This document shows positions 46,691-60,990 of a stretch of DNA of 64,000 nucleotides, piece after piece. Source of the DNA: Paulownia fortunei (taxonomy: Eukaryota > Streptophyta > Magnoliopsida > Lamiales > Paulowniaceae); contig CM033107.1 in the NCBI GenBank assembly GCA_019321725.1, positions 26,093,445 through 26,157,444 of the forward strand, given 5' to 3'. The notes beneath the pieces are model-generated. The model was not told where the DNA came from. It worked only from the letters and a program-made list of their open reading frames with translations, and did not search any database. The number at the start of each line of letters is the position of its first letter. The first letter of the stretch is position 1. A program made the position numbers and the translations under genes.

Positions 46691-48735
46691 ACTCGAACTC
46701 TCAATCGAGTTGAAACTCATATAAAAATGCATAGATCTAATTCTATTTTCAAATTAATTATTTTTCTTAAGGAAATGGGAAGTCCATGTGCATACATATC
46801 AACTATGATTTTGCAAAACAAAAATTTTAAATAAAGGGACCCATCTCTTGCCTAAAGCACCCTCCAGTATTTACTCACCATTCAGAGTTTATTACATACT
46901 TGATTTTGCATTTGATTGGTGCACCGTGCACCTGAACTGTGAATTAATTGGCATTGGCACCAGCACTTTACTCTCCACCAATCACAACTAACTGTTTGTT
47001 GCCTTTGCCTATGGATAGCAATTAATTTACCGGCTTCACTTTTTCTCTATACTTTTCTCAAAATATATATCACTTTTCATTTTTATATTCATAACTATCC
47101 ATAACCATCAACTAATTTGTATAAATTATGTACTATATTTAGTTATGAGATTAATATAAAATTTGCCTATATTTAGACTTGATGGAACATAAAAGGAAGA
47201 TTTTAAGTTTTGAAATTTTAACATTTACCAATTGAAGTGAGCCTCGTTAATTTTGTATTCTTTATAGTTAGATTCAATATTATTAGGGGCTCACAGTGGC
47301 AGTTTTTATTTATGTTTAGTTTTATTTTGGGTGTTTTAGGATACTTTGGAAATAAACATTGAGCAATATAATGTATGTTTTTTGTTTTATTTGTTTCAAT
47401 TTTAAAAGGGTAATTTGAAGTGCCATGATTAAAATATTTTGAGGAAAACAAGATTGTCCATATTCCTCAAGCCAGTCTATGTACACTCACTGCTCAGCCA
47501 CCAGCGAACCAGCCTCACTCCCTCACCTCTCACCGACATTTTCTAGGTAGAAAACATAATCTTGTTTTTATTTTTTCGATCATTTTTGTTCGCTCTTTTT
47601 TGTTTGTTGGCTTCTTTCTTGGTTTCTCTAAGAGGCCTAGAAACAGTAATTAGTAGCAATATGCTAATATTCAATATTAAAAAAATAAAACTCAAACCTA
47701 ACACAGGTATTCAAACAAGTTGAACATCCATTGTGTCAAATATGAATCGGGTAGTAAAATATATTATTCTAAAATTTGATACCTTACACAAATTATCCAT
47801 GTGTAAGAAATCCAACCCGATTTTCACCCCTATTTACGACATATTATGTTGTTGTCTTAAAAGAGTTAATCCAAAAATCAAAATACTTTTGAGCAAACTA
47901 GTAGTAATGTGCTGGCCTATTACTATTTATGCCTTCATTTAGAAATATAGCAAAACCTCAGTGTCGAAGAAAAACAAGAAAAGAAAGTAATAAAATCTAT
48001 TGGATACACATACGACAATGCTATAACTCATAAAATCTCGCTTGAAAAATACATAAATGTACAACATTCAAAGTAACTATTACAGTTATGGATGACAAAA
48101 CGAAGATTATAATTATATTAATATTTGTCCCACCAAATTAAGTTCATAATTCTTCTAAATAACCTGTGATTATTACATGCATATACATACATAAATACAT
48201 ATTTATAGGAAAATGGAGAACCAACCAATATTATATTTTTTATCAAATCACATCAATCGTCAATTGCAACGAAGGCCATGTGCCCTGAAATGTCTAGGCA
48301 TACGTACATACCAAAGGGAAGCTAAAATAATAGTTTAATTTGATAATCATTTGAACCGACGAAATATTGATTTCTTCTTCTTTTTTCCCTTTTTTTTTTC
48401 TGGTCTCATCTACAAATTCAACATGCCCATGTGCCTTGTTTTTTCTTTAATTTCCTAATCTTCCCCCTCTTTGGTCAAAATTGTAATAAAGTATTATTGA
48501 ACTTTGAGCTTCAATAAAGAATTATTTGACCTAACCTTTGCGTTTTACTTGCAAAAGTTGGAATGTGAGAAAAGGGTTTAGTGTAATGTCCACGAGCATA
48601 TAATCAAATCATGGATTTGTTGCTTTCTAAATTTATAGACTACCACATGCAATATTTTTTTAGACCAACCTTTTATGTCTAATTAAGTATAATGGACAAA
48701 TAAAGAGAATATCTTTAGTTGGAAGCATAATTTTT

Positions 48736-49096
48736 TTTATTTTTTATTTTTTATTTTTATTTTTATTTTTTTAATAATCCAAATTCCTAACTTGCGTCGA
48801 ACTAATTATGGACCTCCTAGACACATATCCCTAGCACCTAGGAGGGGATAAATCGTGGGATATGCTTCAACCAACATCCAGATTCCCAACAAGAACTGTA
48901 CACTTCTGCGCACAAAAAGCCCAACCCACATAGATCGCTCGAAATACCTCAATCACAGGGTCCCACTGACAGCCAAGTGATTGCTTCATACTGAAATGCA
49001 TCCGCAGGTTCCCATCAGGATTCGAACCCCCACCCTACCGCTGGAAGCAAGTCCAAGTCAATTGTTCCGCCAGTTGAGCTGTGTCCCAAGAACTAA
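48736..49096 (-). mobile_element. tRNA-derived SINE
   Basis: On the minus strand the element starts near 49090 with TTGGGACACAGCTCAACTGG, which contains a polymerase III A box. It continues to GGGGGTTCGAATCCTGATGG with a B box about 55 bases downstream. A tRNA-unrelated body of about 220 bases follows. The tail is A-rich (TAAAAATAAAAATAAAAAAT type) down to about 48736. The flanks TTGGAAGCATAATTTTT (48719-48735) and TTGAAGCATAATTTTT (49097-49112) are the target duplication. It is not protein coding and would depend on LINE enzymes. Confidence 0.85.
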
Positions 49097-52000
49097 TTGA
49101 AGCATAATTTTTACATTACTCAATTTGCCCATAATGTACTCTACCACCAAACCCTAATTATATTCAATTAAATTACTATTCATCATGTATTTTCTTGTAT
49201 TGCCAAGGATAGCAAAATACACGATGATTTGTCAATAAGGTCTTGTCTAAATAACAAGATTGAAGTTTCAAGATTTTTTAATTAAAAAGAAGTTTTAGCT
49301 TCGAATTATATCTATGTATAGATCTTTATCTATTTTAATATTATTTTATTTTTTTAAGTTGAATATGTTTGATTTAGAATCATTCAGTGTATTGAATTAA
49401 TCCTTTATATTTTTGTTATATTAAATTAATTTTTAATATCTTATAATAAATGATATAATTGATCGTTTTTTTTTTTTTTAAAGTATAGGATGAGTTCCTT
49501 CCTTCTATAATCTTAATCCATATTATCTTTCTCACGTAATAAAAAAGTGCAATTCTGTATAAAATCTATTATTAAAAAAAAAAAAAGTACTTGTTGATGA
49601 AATTGCGAACCCATTTAAAACAGAAGGTGGTGAAACCGTTGGGCTGGTGGAGCACCCTTTTAAATAGGCAGGCTGATCCAAAACCGAAAAAGCTGATTCT
49701 CGCAAGATCTGCTGAGTCATGGAAATATATATTTCAACACAAGTATTAGGCCATTAGCCATGGCAACACATGTGAACTGCCCACCAACATTGCTCCAACC
49801 CCTTCCCCTTCAATGCACGTGTACACATGTGACCATGGTTAATTTATTTCCCTTCCAAAATTTAGTACTCTTTCATAGCCATGAATTTTGAGTAATTCTC
49901 TGTATGTGAAAAATGTATCATTTAAAGTTAAATTTGAATTCGATTTGCCAACTTCAATTAAACTAAATTTGAATGTCATTTCTCATTCATCAAAGTATTG
50001 AAGCTCGGCTTGGTTCAATAAAGTTTTGAGAGCCGTGGGACAAAATTATAGACGCCTTATATGATTAGCCATTGTGGTATTGCGACAAACTAAATCGTGA
50101 ATTGAAAGTTGAATCTATATTGGATTTTACTCGAATCGCTCTATCTATTCTCTTGAGGGGAGGGTTGCTTTCAAACTTTGATTCGAACAGAAGGAGTATG
50201 CCATATTTTTGTGCTTTAAATGATCTATATCTCAGGGTGAGGCACTGATAAATATTTTGAGCTATTTATATAGTTAAAAGTCCTTACAGTCCAAATATAA
50301 CGATACAATTATCAAAAATATATTCTATTATTAAATTAATAGCCCATCGTACAAGCCTCCTATTCAAATTCAGGCCCGTTATGCCAAAAGCAAGAAAAAC
50401 CCCATCTCTCTTTTTTCTTTTTTGTCTTGTACTTAATTTTTGTTTGATTGAATGAAAATATTTCTCTACGTATTAAATAACAAATAAAATTTGAAGTTGA
50501 ATATAAATTATTTTGATTGGATGATTTTTACAATATATTATTTTAATTTTAAAATAGATTCTACCCCCTTAACATAAGCACTAGGGTATAACACTCATAA
50601 CTTCGTAACTTTTAATTGAAATTTACGGAGTTGTGATTTTATATATTTATATATCTATTTATTGGTCAAAACTCAAGAGATCAAAGAAAAACACATCACT
50701 ATGCATCTTAAATATTTTTGTTTTATAATTTATAAAATGAAATACAATTTTGTAATTTCCACCTGCTCACTAGTCAAAGAGTGCCAACTTGAGTTATCAA
50801 GTAATGATTACACACATGCATGCCAGATCTTCCAAATTATAGATAATAATTATGATGATAAATTGATAATCAAGCAAGAGAAAAATGATTAAATTAAAAT
50901 GATGTATGAGAAATGATTTCCAGTATACGGCTTTGACATTTGGGGCGTACGTTTTCAGTGATCCAAACTCACATGCAAATATGCGATAAATACTAGTAAT
51001 ATTATATTTTTGACATATATTAATACTAATTATAAAGTGGGAGTTTGCTTAAGGATATGGTTTTGCTAGTCTTAGAGCAATGATCGAGCAATTCTCTTCA
51101 TTACTAAATGGCCATTTAGAATGATTAGATTGATTTAAAACAAAGTAATTTAATTTTATCTAATTCCAGTTTTTTTTTTTTAATAATCGTCAGTTAATTT
51201 ATCTATTTACATTTTCGATATTTTTGCTTAATTAAAACTCTCTAAATACATCCTCCATGTATAATTTTTTTTACCACGAAATTGAAAAAGAAAATGGAGC
51301 CGAAGATGTAAAATGTGGAACGTGGAAATCAGCACCTAAAGCCAAAAATTATCAGCAATGGGTGTATGTTGTAATTAGTATATGATTTAAAACTTTCAAA
51401 GTTATTTATATTTTTATCGAATTTTAAAAATTATATTTGAACTTGATATAATTGTTATTGAATCGAGTTTCAATAAGTTTTAATTGAGTCGAATGCGAAA
51501 CGATTTTGAGTTTTATTTTTCTTTTACTAATTAAGTCGAGTTTGAGTCAAGTTTCTATTTTATTGAACAAAAAAATATATTTAACCTTAATTTATTATAT
51601 TAACAAATCAAAATCAAATAAATTTTTAGTAATTTATTTTTGAATTGAATATAAAATAACTTAATTTATTTTTCTAACTCTAAAATTAAATAAACAGTAC
51701 CTTAACATTATCAAAAGATCAAAACCTTAACAAAAGAATGCAGTCTAAGTAAACTGATTTTTTGTGCAGTCATGGATGTGAGTAAACTAATGTTAATTTT
51801 TCCATTCCTTAAAGAACATTTTACCATCGACATATGCAAATAAACTAATGTTTTTCTTTATTCCTTGAAGAATATTTTTAATTGATAGATTCATAAAGGA
51901 CAGTGCTTTTGATTCCAAATGTTTCCGTACCACTTCATTAGCAAGAGAAGGCATGCTACATCTATAGTCTTCTATTTTTTTTAAATTTTTAATAACTTTA

Positions 52001-53781
52001 ATTACTTGGTCGGTGATAAAATTTGTAATATTTTAGGCTTACTTGAAGTTGACTTTACATAATATTCTCTTTTTATTATTTCTATTCTCATGATTAGTGA
52101 ATACATGATACAATCTAGATGGGCCATTTGCTTCTATTCAAATTATATAAAAATAACAAATGATGATAATTCAATTCATAAAATAATTATTGCAATTCCA
52201 ATAACCTTTATTTTTATTTTTATTTTGCGTCTTACTGCAGAAGGTTTGGTAGAAAAGGTATCGATTACATTCAATATATCATACCATATAGTGTGTACTT
52301 AATTTACACTAATTAGATTACAAATTAAATGTACCAATTAGGTTTTGGCAAACCCTGCAAATCTATTACAAAGTTATGTTCTTTCTGCTTAAATATTATG
52401 ATTATTTAATTAAATGCACAGCAAAAGAAAAAAAAAAAACAAGCTTAGTGATAATACAAAAATTACAATTCATTGAATGTATTAACTTAACATAATTTTC
52501 ACAAATTCCTTAGTAGCAATAAAGATTTATTGACAATTAGAGATATGTATTGCGACAACTTAATGACAAAATCAAATTACAAATATAGTCATTGGGTCAT
52601 TGTTGCAATTTTTGTTGTCACCAAGTTATTTTTATGTCACTAATTATTATTATTAACTACTTACATATAATTCTTGTCATAATATACAAAAACATATCAA
52701 TTACTATATATAATTAGCGACAACTTTGATTATTTTTTTTCAATTATTATTATGTGGGAAGAACCCTATAGAAACTATATATAAATGTGGGCAGATTTAT
52801 GCACTTTCAACACTTCTTATACCCGAATTGAACATTCAATTAATTGGATTGGATAATTTGTTTTATTGGATTCATGTCGGATCCAAACAAAGGCCCAAAA
52901 CTCATTAACCTCTTGGATGCACATTATACTTGTACAATGAACTAAAACCTATCGATCCAGGCATTGTGAATCATTTGTGCTCCATCCTAGAACCCTGTAA
53001 GAAAAAACCCGTATTCGCATACTAATCACTCCACCAAATTTCATGGTCATCTCATTTCCAGCACATTGTGTGTTTGGGGAAAAGGGACAGTGTAGATGGT
53101 GGACACAAAACCCAGAATGAGACCTCTCATCATCTACCTACATTGGGCCCTCATTACTGCAGCTTGTTTTAGTACTCTTATGGTGTCTGCTAACATAATT
53201 GCAGACATAGATCCACAGCTAACTATGCCTTTGGACACCCCACACATGATAATGCACCATTCCTACAATGCCAGTGCCTCTTATTTTAAACACCAGAGAA
53301 CTGTAATCGTGTAAATATTTAAGAGCGTTTTAGAGCGTAGATCAGAATGAAAAATGTCAATCCCAAACCATTTTGTAGAACTTAAGTGATTGAGCATGTT
53401 GAAGGGTCACCATCAATCAAATCTGACATGGCACATGTTACTTTGTGTAACATAATTTCTTTGCTCATTCACAACTATTATTTTCCCTCTCGTTCAAATC
53501 TTAGTGTGTGTGAAGAGATTTAAGGTGGTGAGAAACATGTCTGCGGCGCCGCGGTGAAAGTGAGAGGTTGGGCTCAGATGATTAATTCTTAATGGGAGAG
53601 TGCAATGAACTTGAGAATAAATACAGGGAAAACAATACGACTGCATATCAAATCGTCACGTCTTTTTCTTTCAGGGAAGCGTCAGTCATTAAAGATGATT
53701 CGTTACTGATTTTTATTTGGTTGAGGAACCATTAGATGGTCTGCATTAAAGGCAGTGCAATTCTTTTCTTTTTTGAAATTT

Positions 53782-53785
53782 ATAC

Positions 53786-53820
<35 letters not shown>

Positions 53821-53821
53821 C
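53782..53821 (+). repeat. (CATA)n-(TA)n microsatellite
   Basis: CATACATACATACATA is followed by about ten TA units in otherwise ordinary intergenic DNA. Confidence 0.8.
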
Positions 53822-54564
53822 ATACTCTTATATTTTGTTTATCAACCTAAATAACAAACATGTCTTGGTTTTTTTTGGTAGCGGCATTCAATTCATCTCT
53901 CTGGCATAGGCTTCACGCCGTTGATGCTTATTTATTTGCAGTGCTATTTATTATCAGCACTCAGGTATAGGTTGGATGTTCATTACATGTACTTGTACTA
54001 TGCCAGAGCACAAGTGGGTGGCTTACATTCTTATCGCCAGACCGATGCAGATGATCAGTCTCTGCATCTGTTCCAATGCTGAGTTTTGGTCATTTCAATT
54101 TCCTAGTACGTCTGTGTTTTCGATATTAGTTATGGGAAGCAAACTTTGAAAAGGTAACAATGGAAATTCAAATGCATCCAAGTTGAAGATTCATAACTAC
54201 AATGGCTATAAAGGCAACAAAATCTACTTGTAAAGCACATGCAATTCACCTGCATGGGTTAACTTGGATCCGCCGGGTCATATAATAGGCCCTGAAATTT
54301 TATAAAAGTAAATACTGGAGAGACAATTCCAATACAATAAGATAACCCATAATTTTCATAGATAACAAGTCTTCTCTTTAATATGACCTGAGGTGAGTTT
54401 CATTAAATCAATGAGTTACATTTCATGCGAAATTTACAAAGAATTGCAATGAAGTGGGTCTAGTGGCTCAAGGCAATGCCACAACGGCAGATCTTCAATC
54501 TATGTATGCACAGAACAAATTAGTCAAATTGTAAACCGCATTAAACCTAAAACAATGGTGTATA

Positions 54565-57500
54565 TCATCGACAGAGTTGTGCACATAATCCCTGAATTTG
54601 AGTTGCGGTTGGATTGAGGAGTGAATATGTCCTGCTTCTACCGTTGTTTGAGCATGTTAAAGTATATTGGCTGCCGGTTTGCTCAGCCTGCAAATTTGAC
54701 AAAAAATTAGCAGTCCATGGTCTTGCAATGCAATAAAAATTATAAGGGTATGAGGCACCTGGATTTCATATCTTATCAGGGACACAGCTTATTAGTCGAA
54801 TACCTGGGTTATGAGTATATTACTACATTTAATTATCTTGAGTGACACTGTCATCTCAACTTGGAATGGTTCCTTAAGAATGTGTAATCTCCTTGGACAG
54901 AATATGGCCGAAGGGAAGTTCAAAACAATAGCTTTCTTTGTACAGCATGTTTTACTTCAAGCTCCCATTATTTACTTCACTAATATATACGCCTAATCAA
55001 GATATGAGCTTCATCAAGTAGCACAAAATGAGAAAGGGAATGTAGCAATTCTTCACCTGACATGAGACAGGCTGTGTGTTGCAGCTCCATCTTGAAGTAG
55101 GAACACAACTGAGATAATGGCACCATGAACAGTGATCATTTAAATCCACTCCACGAAGAAGCAAAACCAACCCAACAGTGAACCTATGAGATTTTAAGTC
55201 AAAAAGAAGGTGATCACGCTGCCAGAGACACATGAAACAATATGGCAATCAAAGAGTATCAGAGACAATCACAAAGACTTCGAGGTAACTTCAGGTAGAG
55301 AGATTGTTAAATAGTTGCTGCTGAATTAAGCATTATATCTACGTCACACACTTGCACGCTCCCACAACATTACACTTGGGTTTCCTTTTATTATGTCAGC
55401 AGAACCATAAAAATATAGACAAAAGACACCAGCTCAAACTAGAATAAATAAGCTCATCTTTACCACATAAACTCCCCCATGATGGCCAGGTACACTAAAT
55501 GGTACTATTGCTGCAACCAGTTTAGAGTGGCAAATTACAGGGTCTAACACAAATAAAAGTTCACCTCCAGACTAGTAGTTACATTTACGTCAGACTTATT
55601 TGAAATAGAAAAATTGAGGCAATCAAAGATAGACAAGCAATACATGTATCAAAAAATTGGTTTTTTCCTTGTCAGAGTTTCCATCGGTCATTCATTGAGC
55701 AAGCATTGACACTTTACACACCAGCCAATTACAGGGCCTTCCTCAAACCAACTTAGGTCTATTGCAGAAATGCTGTCAACTAAATGGCACCATTAATTGA
55801 ATTGATTAAAATTTATCGAAATCAACAGCAGTAGCTGAGTTTTGCAGGAAATATTACGCTTGTTATTCATAACTACCTAGGATGTAGTTTGTGAATAACT
55901 ACTACGGCAAAAACAACTTGGTCCAAAATGGTATTCCAAGTAACTTTAAGCCACACTTTTATTTGCTCTACATGGTCCCATTGGTCCCACTGATGGAGAA
56001 ACTTGGGATGTTACAAACCCACAAATTGGAAATTCAAAAGGAAAGTAAAATGACATAAAGACAGAGCTAAAAGAGTCAGATGCTTACCCAACAATAAGAA
56101 GGATCAACGAAAGCACCCAAAGTACGTACTGATATGCCTTAAATTTAGAGTTAGCTGATCTTGAAGAATATCCAGCAGCAGCATATCTCTGGTTAACCCA
56201 TCCAAATTGTGGGCGTATCAAAAACACAAAACCCAAAAGAAAACCCGACAAAAATCCTCCAATATGAGCGAAGTTGTCCACGTGTGGGAGGATTCCCACT
56301 GCTAAGTTTATAGCAATAATTATCACAAGGGTCAATAAAGCTGCTACCTGAAGAAGAAGATTTATGTAGTTGCATATCAAAGTGTGAACATGCAGGTCGC
56401 AGCAAACTTCACTACTTGAAGAAGGCCACAATTAACATGGTTTAGATAGATACCTTGTTAGCATATATGGTCCAATTAGTTATCAGCTCAGAGAGCATTC
56501 CTCCCAATAATCCAAAAAGCGCACCAGAAGCACCGACTGATATATTTGACTGAATAAAAAGAGCAGACAACAAACTTCCACCCAATCCAGAAATGAGATA
56601 AAGAAAACCGATGCGTACTGTAAAGCAAAACACATGATATCAGTAAGTACCTAAAAAATAATTATGATTAAAAAAAAAAAAAAAATTTAAACAAAAGAAG
56701 AAGAAGAAGAAGGAGAAGAAGATTCTCCATTCTTTTCACATGAACAACTAAATGTTTACAGGACATTAAGTGCTGCATTGTAATAGCTGGACTTCATATA
56801 CATCTCAGACACTTGGCATAGAGCCCCATCTACAGATTTAGAAGCAGACCTAGGTATAGAACTGGACATAGATCTAGGTAAAGAAACCGGACATAACAAA
56901 GGCAGGCCAGATTTCCAGTGCACGTATGGCTTGCATATCAACTAGACAAAAAACATGAATATGTACAGGAGCATACATACATACATATATAAGGGGGTGC
57001 ATATAAATTAGTCTAATAAAACTATCCAAACATAGACTCATAAACACGCAGGGAAGCTAAATGTAGAGAAACAAGCAGAAGCACATACACATAACCAACA
57101 TTTATAGTGAATGCTCTGAAATATTTGGTAAAAGAAAATTAACCCAGATCTTTATACCTCTTAATACATACACAGTAATGATAATCAATTTGAAGTAACA
57201 GTGTTGCAAGAATTGAAAATAACATTGTTAATTAGTCAGCTATGATGCTTCATATAGGGACAAATCAATAAGTCTTTGTAAAGTCAAAAGAAAAAAGGTG
57301 GATGGATAATTTACACGAAACATATGTGCTATACCAATCATAGCAGGACAGGTTAGTGTTGCTCTTAACTTCTAAAACATTACTCAGGGAAATTACAAGG
57401 CTACCATAAGGAAGTTAGCTTGAGGACACAAGCTGAAAAAGAAAAATTACCAGCTGTCATTCTCTTAATAATCATTAGATACAACTGTTTTAAAGACATG

Positions 57501-58512
57501 TTTTTCATAGTATGATCATAATATACGCAAATTTGTACAGAAAACTACTTTATATTATCAAGTACAATCAGTTGCGGTGACTCTAACAACTAAAGCTAGA
57601 AGAAAGTGCAATGCCATTATCAAATGCGTGATTATGCAGTGTTGTTACGTACCAAATCCAAACTCTTGCTCAAGCTGAATGCCAATAACTATCAGACTCA
57701 ACATATTTGCAAGTAAGTGAAAAACTCCACCATGTAACCACATACAAGTGATGAGGCGCCATCCTTCATGTTTGTGGACAACTTTACCCACGTCTAAAGC
57801 ACCCATCTTCTCTAACCTAAAGACAAGGAGAAGTTGGATGGTGTTTCAAATGTCATTCCCAGAATTGATCCATTTTACCCAAATATGGCATTTAAGGTCA
57901 TGGATTAGCTCCCATGTGAGGAAAGAAATTAGACAAGGAAAATCATATTACGTATATAATTGATTTGAAAATTGATCATTTGAATACCAAACCTATTTCT
58001 CATGTTTGAAAAGAATAACAGAATGAGACTACTCTTGCCATTAACATTTACAAAAATCACCAAGAAATGCTTATAACAAAAGGGCACAAACCAACGCTAA
58101 CATCTTGCCCAAAAGACAGTATTGAAACTTCAAAAGTAGAGAAAAATAAAGCAAAAACTCGAAAGAATTGGAAGTGAAAAAGTGCTTACGCTGAAGATGA
58201 AGGCCCAAGAAGAGGATTTTCCTTGAACGGCTGAAAGGAAAACCTTCCCAAGAACCCAGCAACACAGGAAAGAGAATTCTTTGGGCAATTATTCACATAC
58301 ATAGTAATGACAAACATCACTATGTTAGCTACTACAAAGAAAGGTATCAACCAGGGAAACCATTTCTTGAATTGCTTCACTTCTCTGTACATACCGGCGT
58401 CGGCACTCGCGGCAGCGGCGGGTGGCGGAGATCCCACCGAGACGGGGTGGATGATGTTGCCACCCCGCCGCGAGTGGACTCGTATTGGGATGTTATCTGG
58501 TGCGGCGGCCAT
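54565..58512 (-). CDS. Rhomboid-like intramembrane serine protease (RBL1-like)
   Basis: Coding exons (minus strand) 58512-58190, 57816-57653, 56617-56454, 56347-56088, 55183-55057 and 54687-54565 join in phase to 386 residues, close to Arabidopsis RBL1. A basic, proline/alanine-rich cytosolic N-terminus precedes the first membrane segment ([20 protein letters not shown]). Rhomboid hallmarks are [13 protein letters not shown] (His141 and Asn145 of the oxyanion site), GASGALFG (nucleophile Ser193) and AHIGGFLSG (catalytic His245), so the Ser-His dyad is complete. The C-terminus is a lumenal cysteine-rich tail: [18 protein letters not shown], then LTCSNNG and LCAQLC. Such RBLs sit in the Golgi or plasma membrane and cleave membrane proteins within the bilayer. 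The substrate here is unknown. If the last intron is retained, translation would end at TGA 54997-54999 with an alternative hydrophobic tail. Confidence 0.93.
56694..56722 (+). repeat. (GAA)n microsatellite in a rhomboid intron
   Basis: GAAGAAGAAGAAGAAGGAGAAGAAG lies in the intron between coding exons 2 and 3 of the rhomboid gene, next to a poly(A) run at 56670-56684. Confidence 0.75.
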
Positions 58513-60990
58513 CAGAGATATAAGGGATGAGAAAAGAGAGAACCTTTTTCGGTGGCTTTGAGCTTGTAGGAAAAAGTGACAAGGGTGGGCGGAATACAGA
58601 TTTAGATAGAAGGGTTGGTGGGGTGGGTGGAAGGCGGAATGCCGAGGGGTGGTTGAGGGACAGGGTTAGGTCAATAGTTTAACCTCCCTGTGAATTCATG
58701 GGAGAGGAGAGAAGTGGTGTTATTCTGAGTTTACTTTTTCTCTGCCGTCTTCTCAAGCAAACCAAGTTCCTTGCTAGTTGTTTCGATCTTTGTTCTTTTC
58801 GTCTTCTTTTCCCCACCCACCTGGAAACAAATTAAAAAGGCTTTTCATTGTTTTCTTTTTCAAGTTGGAACATTTTAATTTTATTTTATTTTTTATCTTT
58901 ACAAATTTGATTAATAATAGCAACTTAGAAAATGATACTAGGACATTTAATTTGAATTTTTTTGTAACGATTTCATATTAGATTATATATTATATAATAT
59001 ATATTAACGCCATATATATATAATTAATTAATTTTAAATTTATATTTAAAAATATATGTTATACACATACATATATAATATATAATATAAAAATATAATA
59101 AAAAATTCAATTATAGTCCATAACTTAATGCTACTAAGAAAGATCCAGGTATTGGTCATCTAAAATTATTTAAAAGCTCTAAACTCTAAGGTGCATATAT
59201 AATGTATAACACAAAAATACGATACAAAAATATAATAAAAATTCCAACTATAGCCCATAACTTGTGGCTCCTAAGTATGGGTCATCTAAAATTATTTAAA
59301 AACCCTAAATTCATCTACTAAAAGGTGTCTGTTTTAGAGGGTCTAAATTAAACTTTGAAGCACTTATATGTGACCAGCTTATTAATTGATAAATCAATAT
59401 TTCACAATCCAAGAATTGGCAGAAGACAATGTCCACAATATTTCACAGTCACTTCAAATATTTATATTCTAAAGGTACAATTTTTATCGCTATTGGCACA
59501 AGACAATGTCCACAGGTCTCGATCCTTATCAATTTCAAAATATTCAATTTTTCATTCCTGACCCTTATTAACAAGGCCCTAACCTATAAATAGAGTATTA
59601 GTTCTTTAATTTGATCATTAGTTTCCCAATTAAGTATGAAAAAATCTAGTTCTCATTGACTTTATATGCATTTGATTTTTTGCAGGGGTTTTATATTTTT
59701 ATAGGGTTGTCAAAGAGTTCAACTATGACTAAATCTAAATTTTTGGATCTATATATTAAGTAAGATTCAATAAATTTTGTATATAGGTATTGAATTTGAA
59801 TTATAACAAATACCCCAATTCAAAAAGCTCCGAACTATAAATTTTTATGTGATAATTTAAACTGTCCTTTTTCTAAAAGAATGCTAATTGAACAAAAAAT
59901 CCAAGCACAAATAGCTAATTAATATAGTTTATGAATAAAAAAATATGGTAATAGAACCACCTATTAATGATGAATTATAATCATCCCAACCATAAATTAA
60001 TACTAGTTCAGTGTTGGGCCAACGTAGCAAACATTAATTGAGAGATAGTGACCCAATTTATGTGGGCCGTCACTATTGGTATTAATTAAGTTTATATGTT
60101 GTGGCCCATTTTACAGTTGTCAAAGTCTGTATTTGGACTCAAAACTCGTAACATACTTGGTCGGATTCTATATCTGATTATTATAAATCAAAATAATAAA
60201 TTGTAATTATTAACACACTAAGATATGTATATAATGAAAATGTATTCTTATACTCTTTCCATATATAGGATTTTATTGGAATTTATATTTTTATAGTTTT
60301 TTTAGATTTACATAGAGCCCATTTGGTTTCATTTTCAATCCCAGTAATTTAATAGTTGAAAATATTTTCACTAAATTTTTTGTGTAAAAAAAAAAATATT
60401 TGAGTTAGTTATATTTTAATGTTGAGTGTATATAGGTTTGGAATTCAAAATTTATTTATTTTATATTTTTTTTTCATGAAATGATGTAAAATATTAATAG
60501 GTGTGAAAATGTATTTGGCATTGATAGGTGTATTTTATTTCCAGTTTTAATCAAAAGTTTTGAAATAAAAATAAATGATATTTCTAATAAAAATGAATAA
60601 CATAAATACATTTTTAGAATTTTAAATAATTAAAAATTAAGAAAATACTGTTTAAATATGAAACCGTCTAGAAATTCAGGAAACGCAAAAATCTCGAACA
60701 GTACGAGGACCCCATCTTATCAACGACTTGACAATTGTTGACCGCTCTTCAACGGCGTAAAAGCCGGACAAGAAAAGCACAAACATCCTATTACTTGTCA
60801 TTATGACATCGTTTTTGACTTTCAAACAGAAGAAGCCGCCAAAGGATCATCAAATTCTTCAAAAAAGTAGAAGATTTTTGAAAGCATCAGATATTCAAAT
60901 ACACACACCAACACACACACCAACGTATTCTTCTTCTCTGAAAGACTCTATAGTCTATTCTGAGGTTTTAGCGAGAATTGTATCTAAAAT
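58513..60990. other. Head-to-head intergenic region of the rhomboid and ORP genes
   Basis: It holds both promoters, facing away from each other. The rhomboid leader side (58513-58750) is G-rich on the plus strand. The middle is very AT-rich (58960-59100 mostly TA). The last 150 bases (A/C-rich with CACACACCAACACACAC) are the ORP 5' leader. No coding sequence is seen between them. Confidence 0.5.
59085..59310 (+). repeat. Diverged tandem duplication
   Basis: ATATAATAAAAAATTCAATTATAGTCCATAACTT with GGTCATCTAAAATTATTTAAAA (59092-59174) is repeated at 59230-59302. A nearby pair of GCAVAAGACAATGTCCACA phrases (about 59420 and 59497) shows the same local duplication habit. Confidence 0.7.

Larger units (their letters stand above)
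45951..54564. other. Long intergenic region without recognisable genes
   Basis: About 8.6 kb of AT-rich DNA. The only repeat-derived pieces I can support are the SINE at 48736-49096 and local repeats at 46490-46690 and 53782-53821. GC-richer islands at 47455-47550, 52990-53300 and 53500-53720 have no recognisable coding content. 52540-52740 has several GCGACAAC/TTGTTGTCAC phrases in both orientations, perhaps a decayed DNA transposon. The last ~200 bases are the 3' untranslated region of the rhomboid gene. Confidence 0.4.

Noticed and set aside
49020..49090. Apparent tRNA gene (TTCGAACCCC motif)
   Set aside because: The A and B boxes belong to a SINE head: the acceptor stem does not pair, an A-rich tail follows, and a target duplication flanks the whole unit.
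52540..52740. GCGACAAC/GTTGTCAC words suggesting a CACTA or similar transposon end
   Set aside because: No matching termini, target duplication or coding remnants could be defined.
53096..53314. 72-codon frame beginning MVDTKPRMRPLIIYLHWAL
   Set aside because: Looks like a signal-peptide-like start, but no family, no supporting promoter and no downstream exon that I can join.
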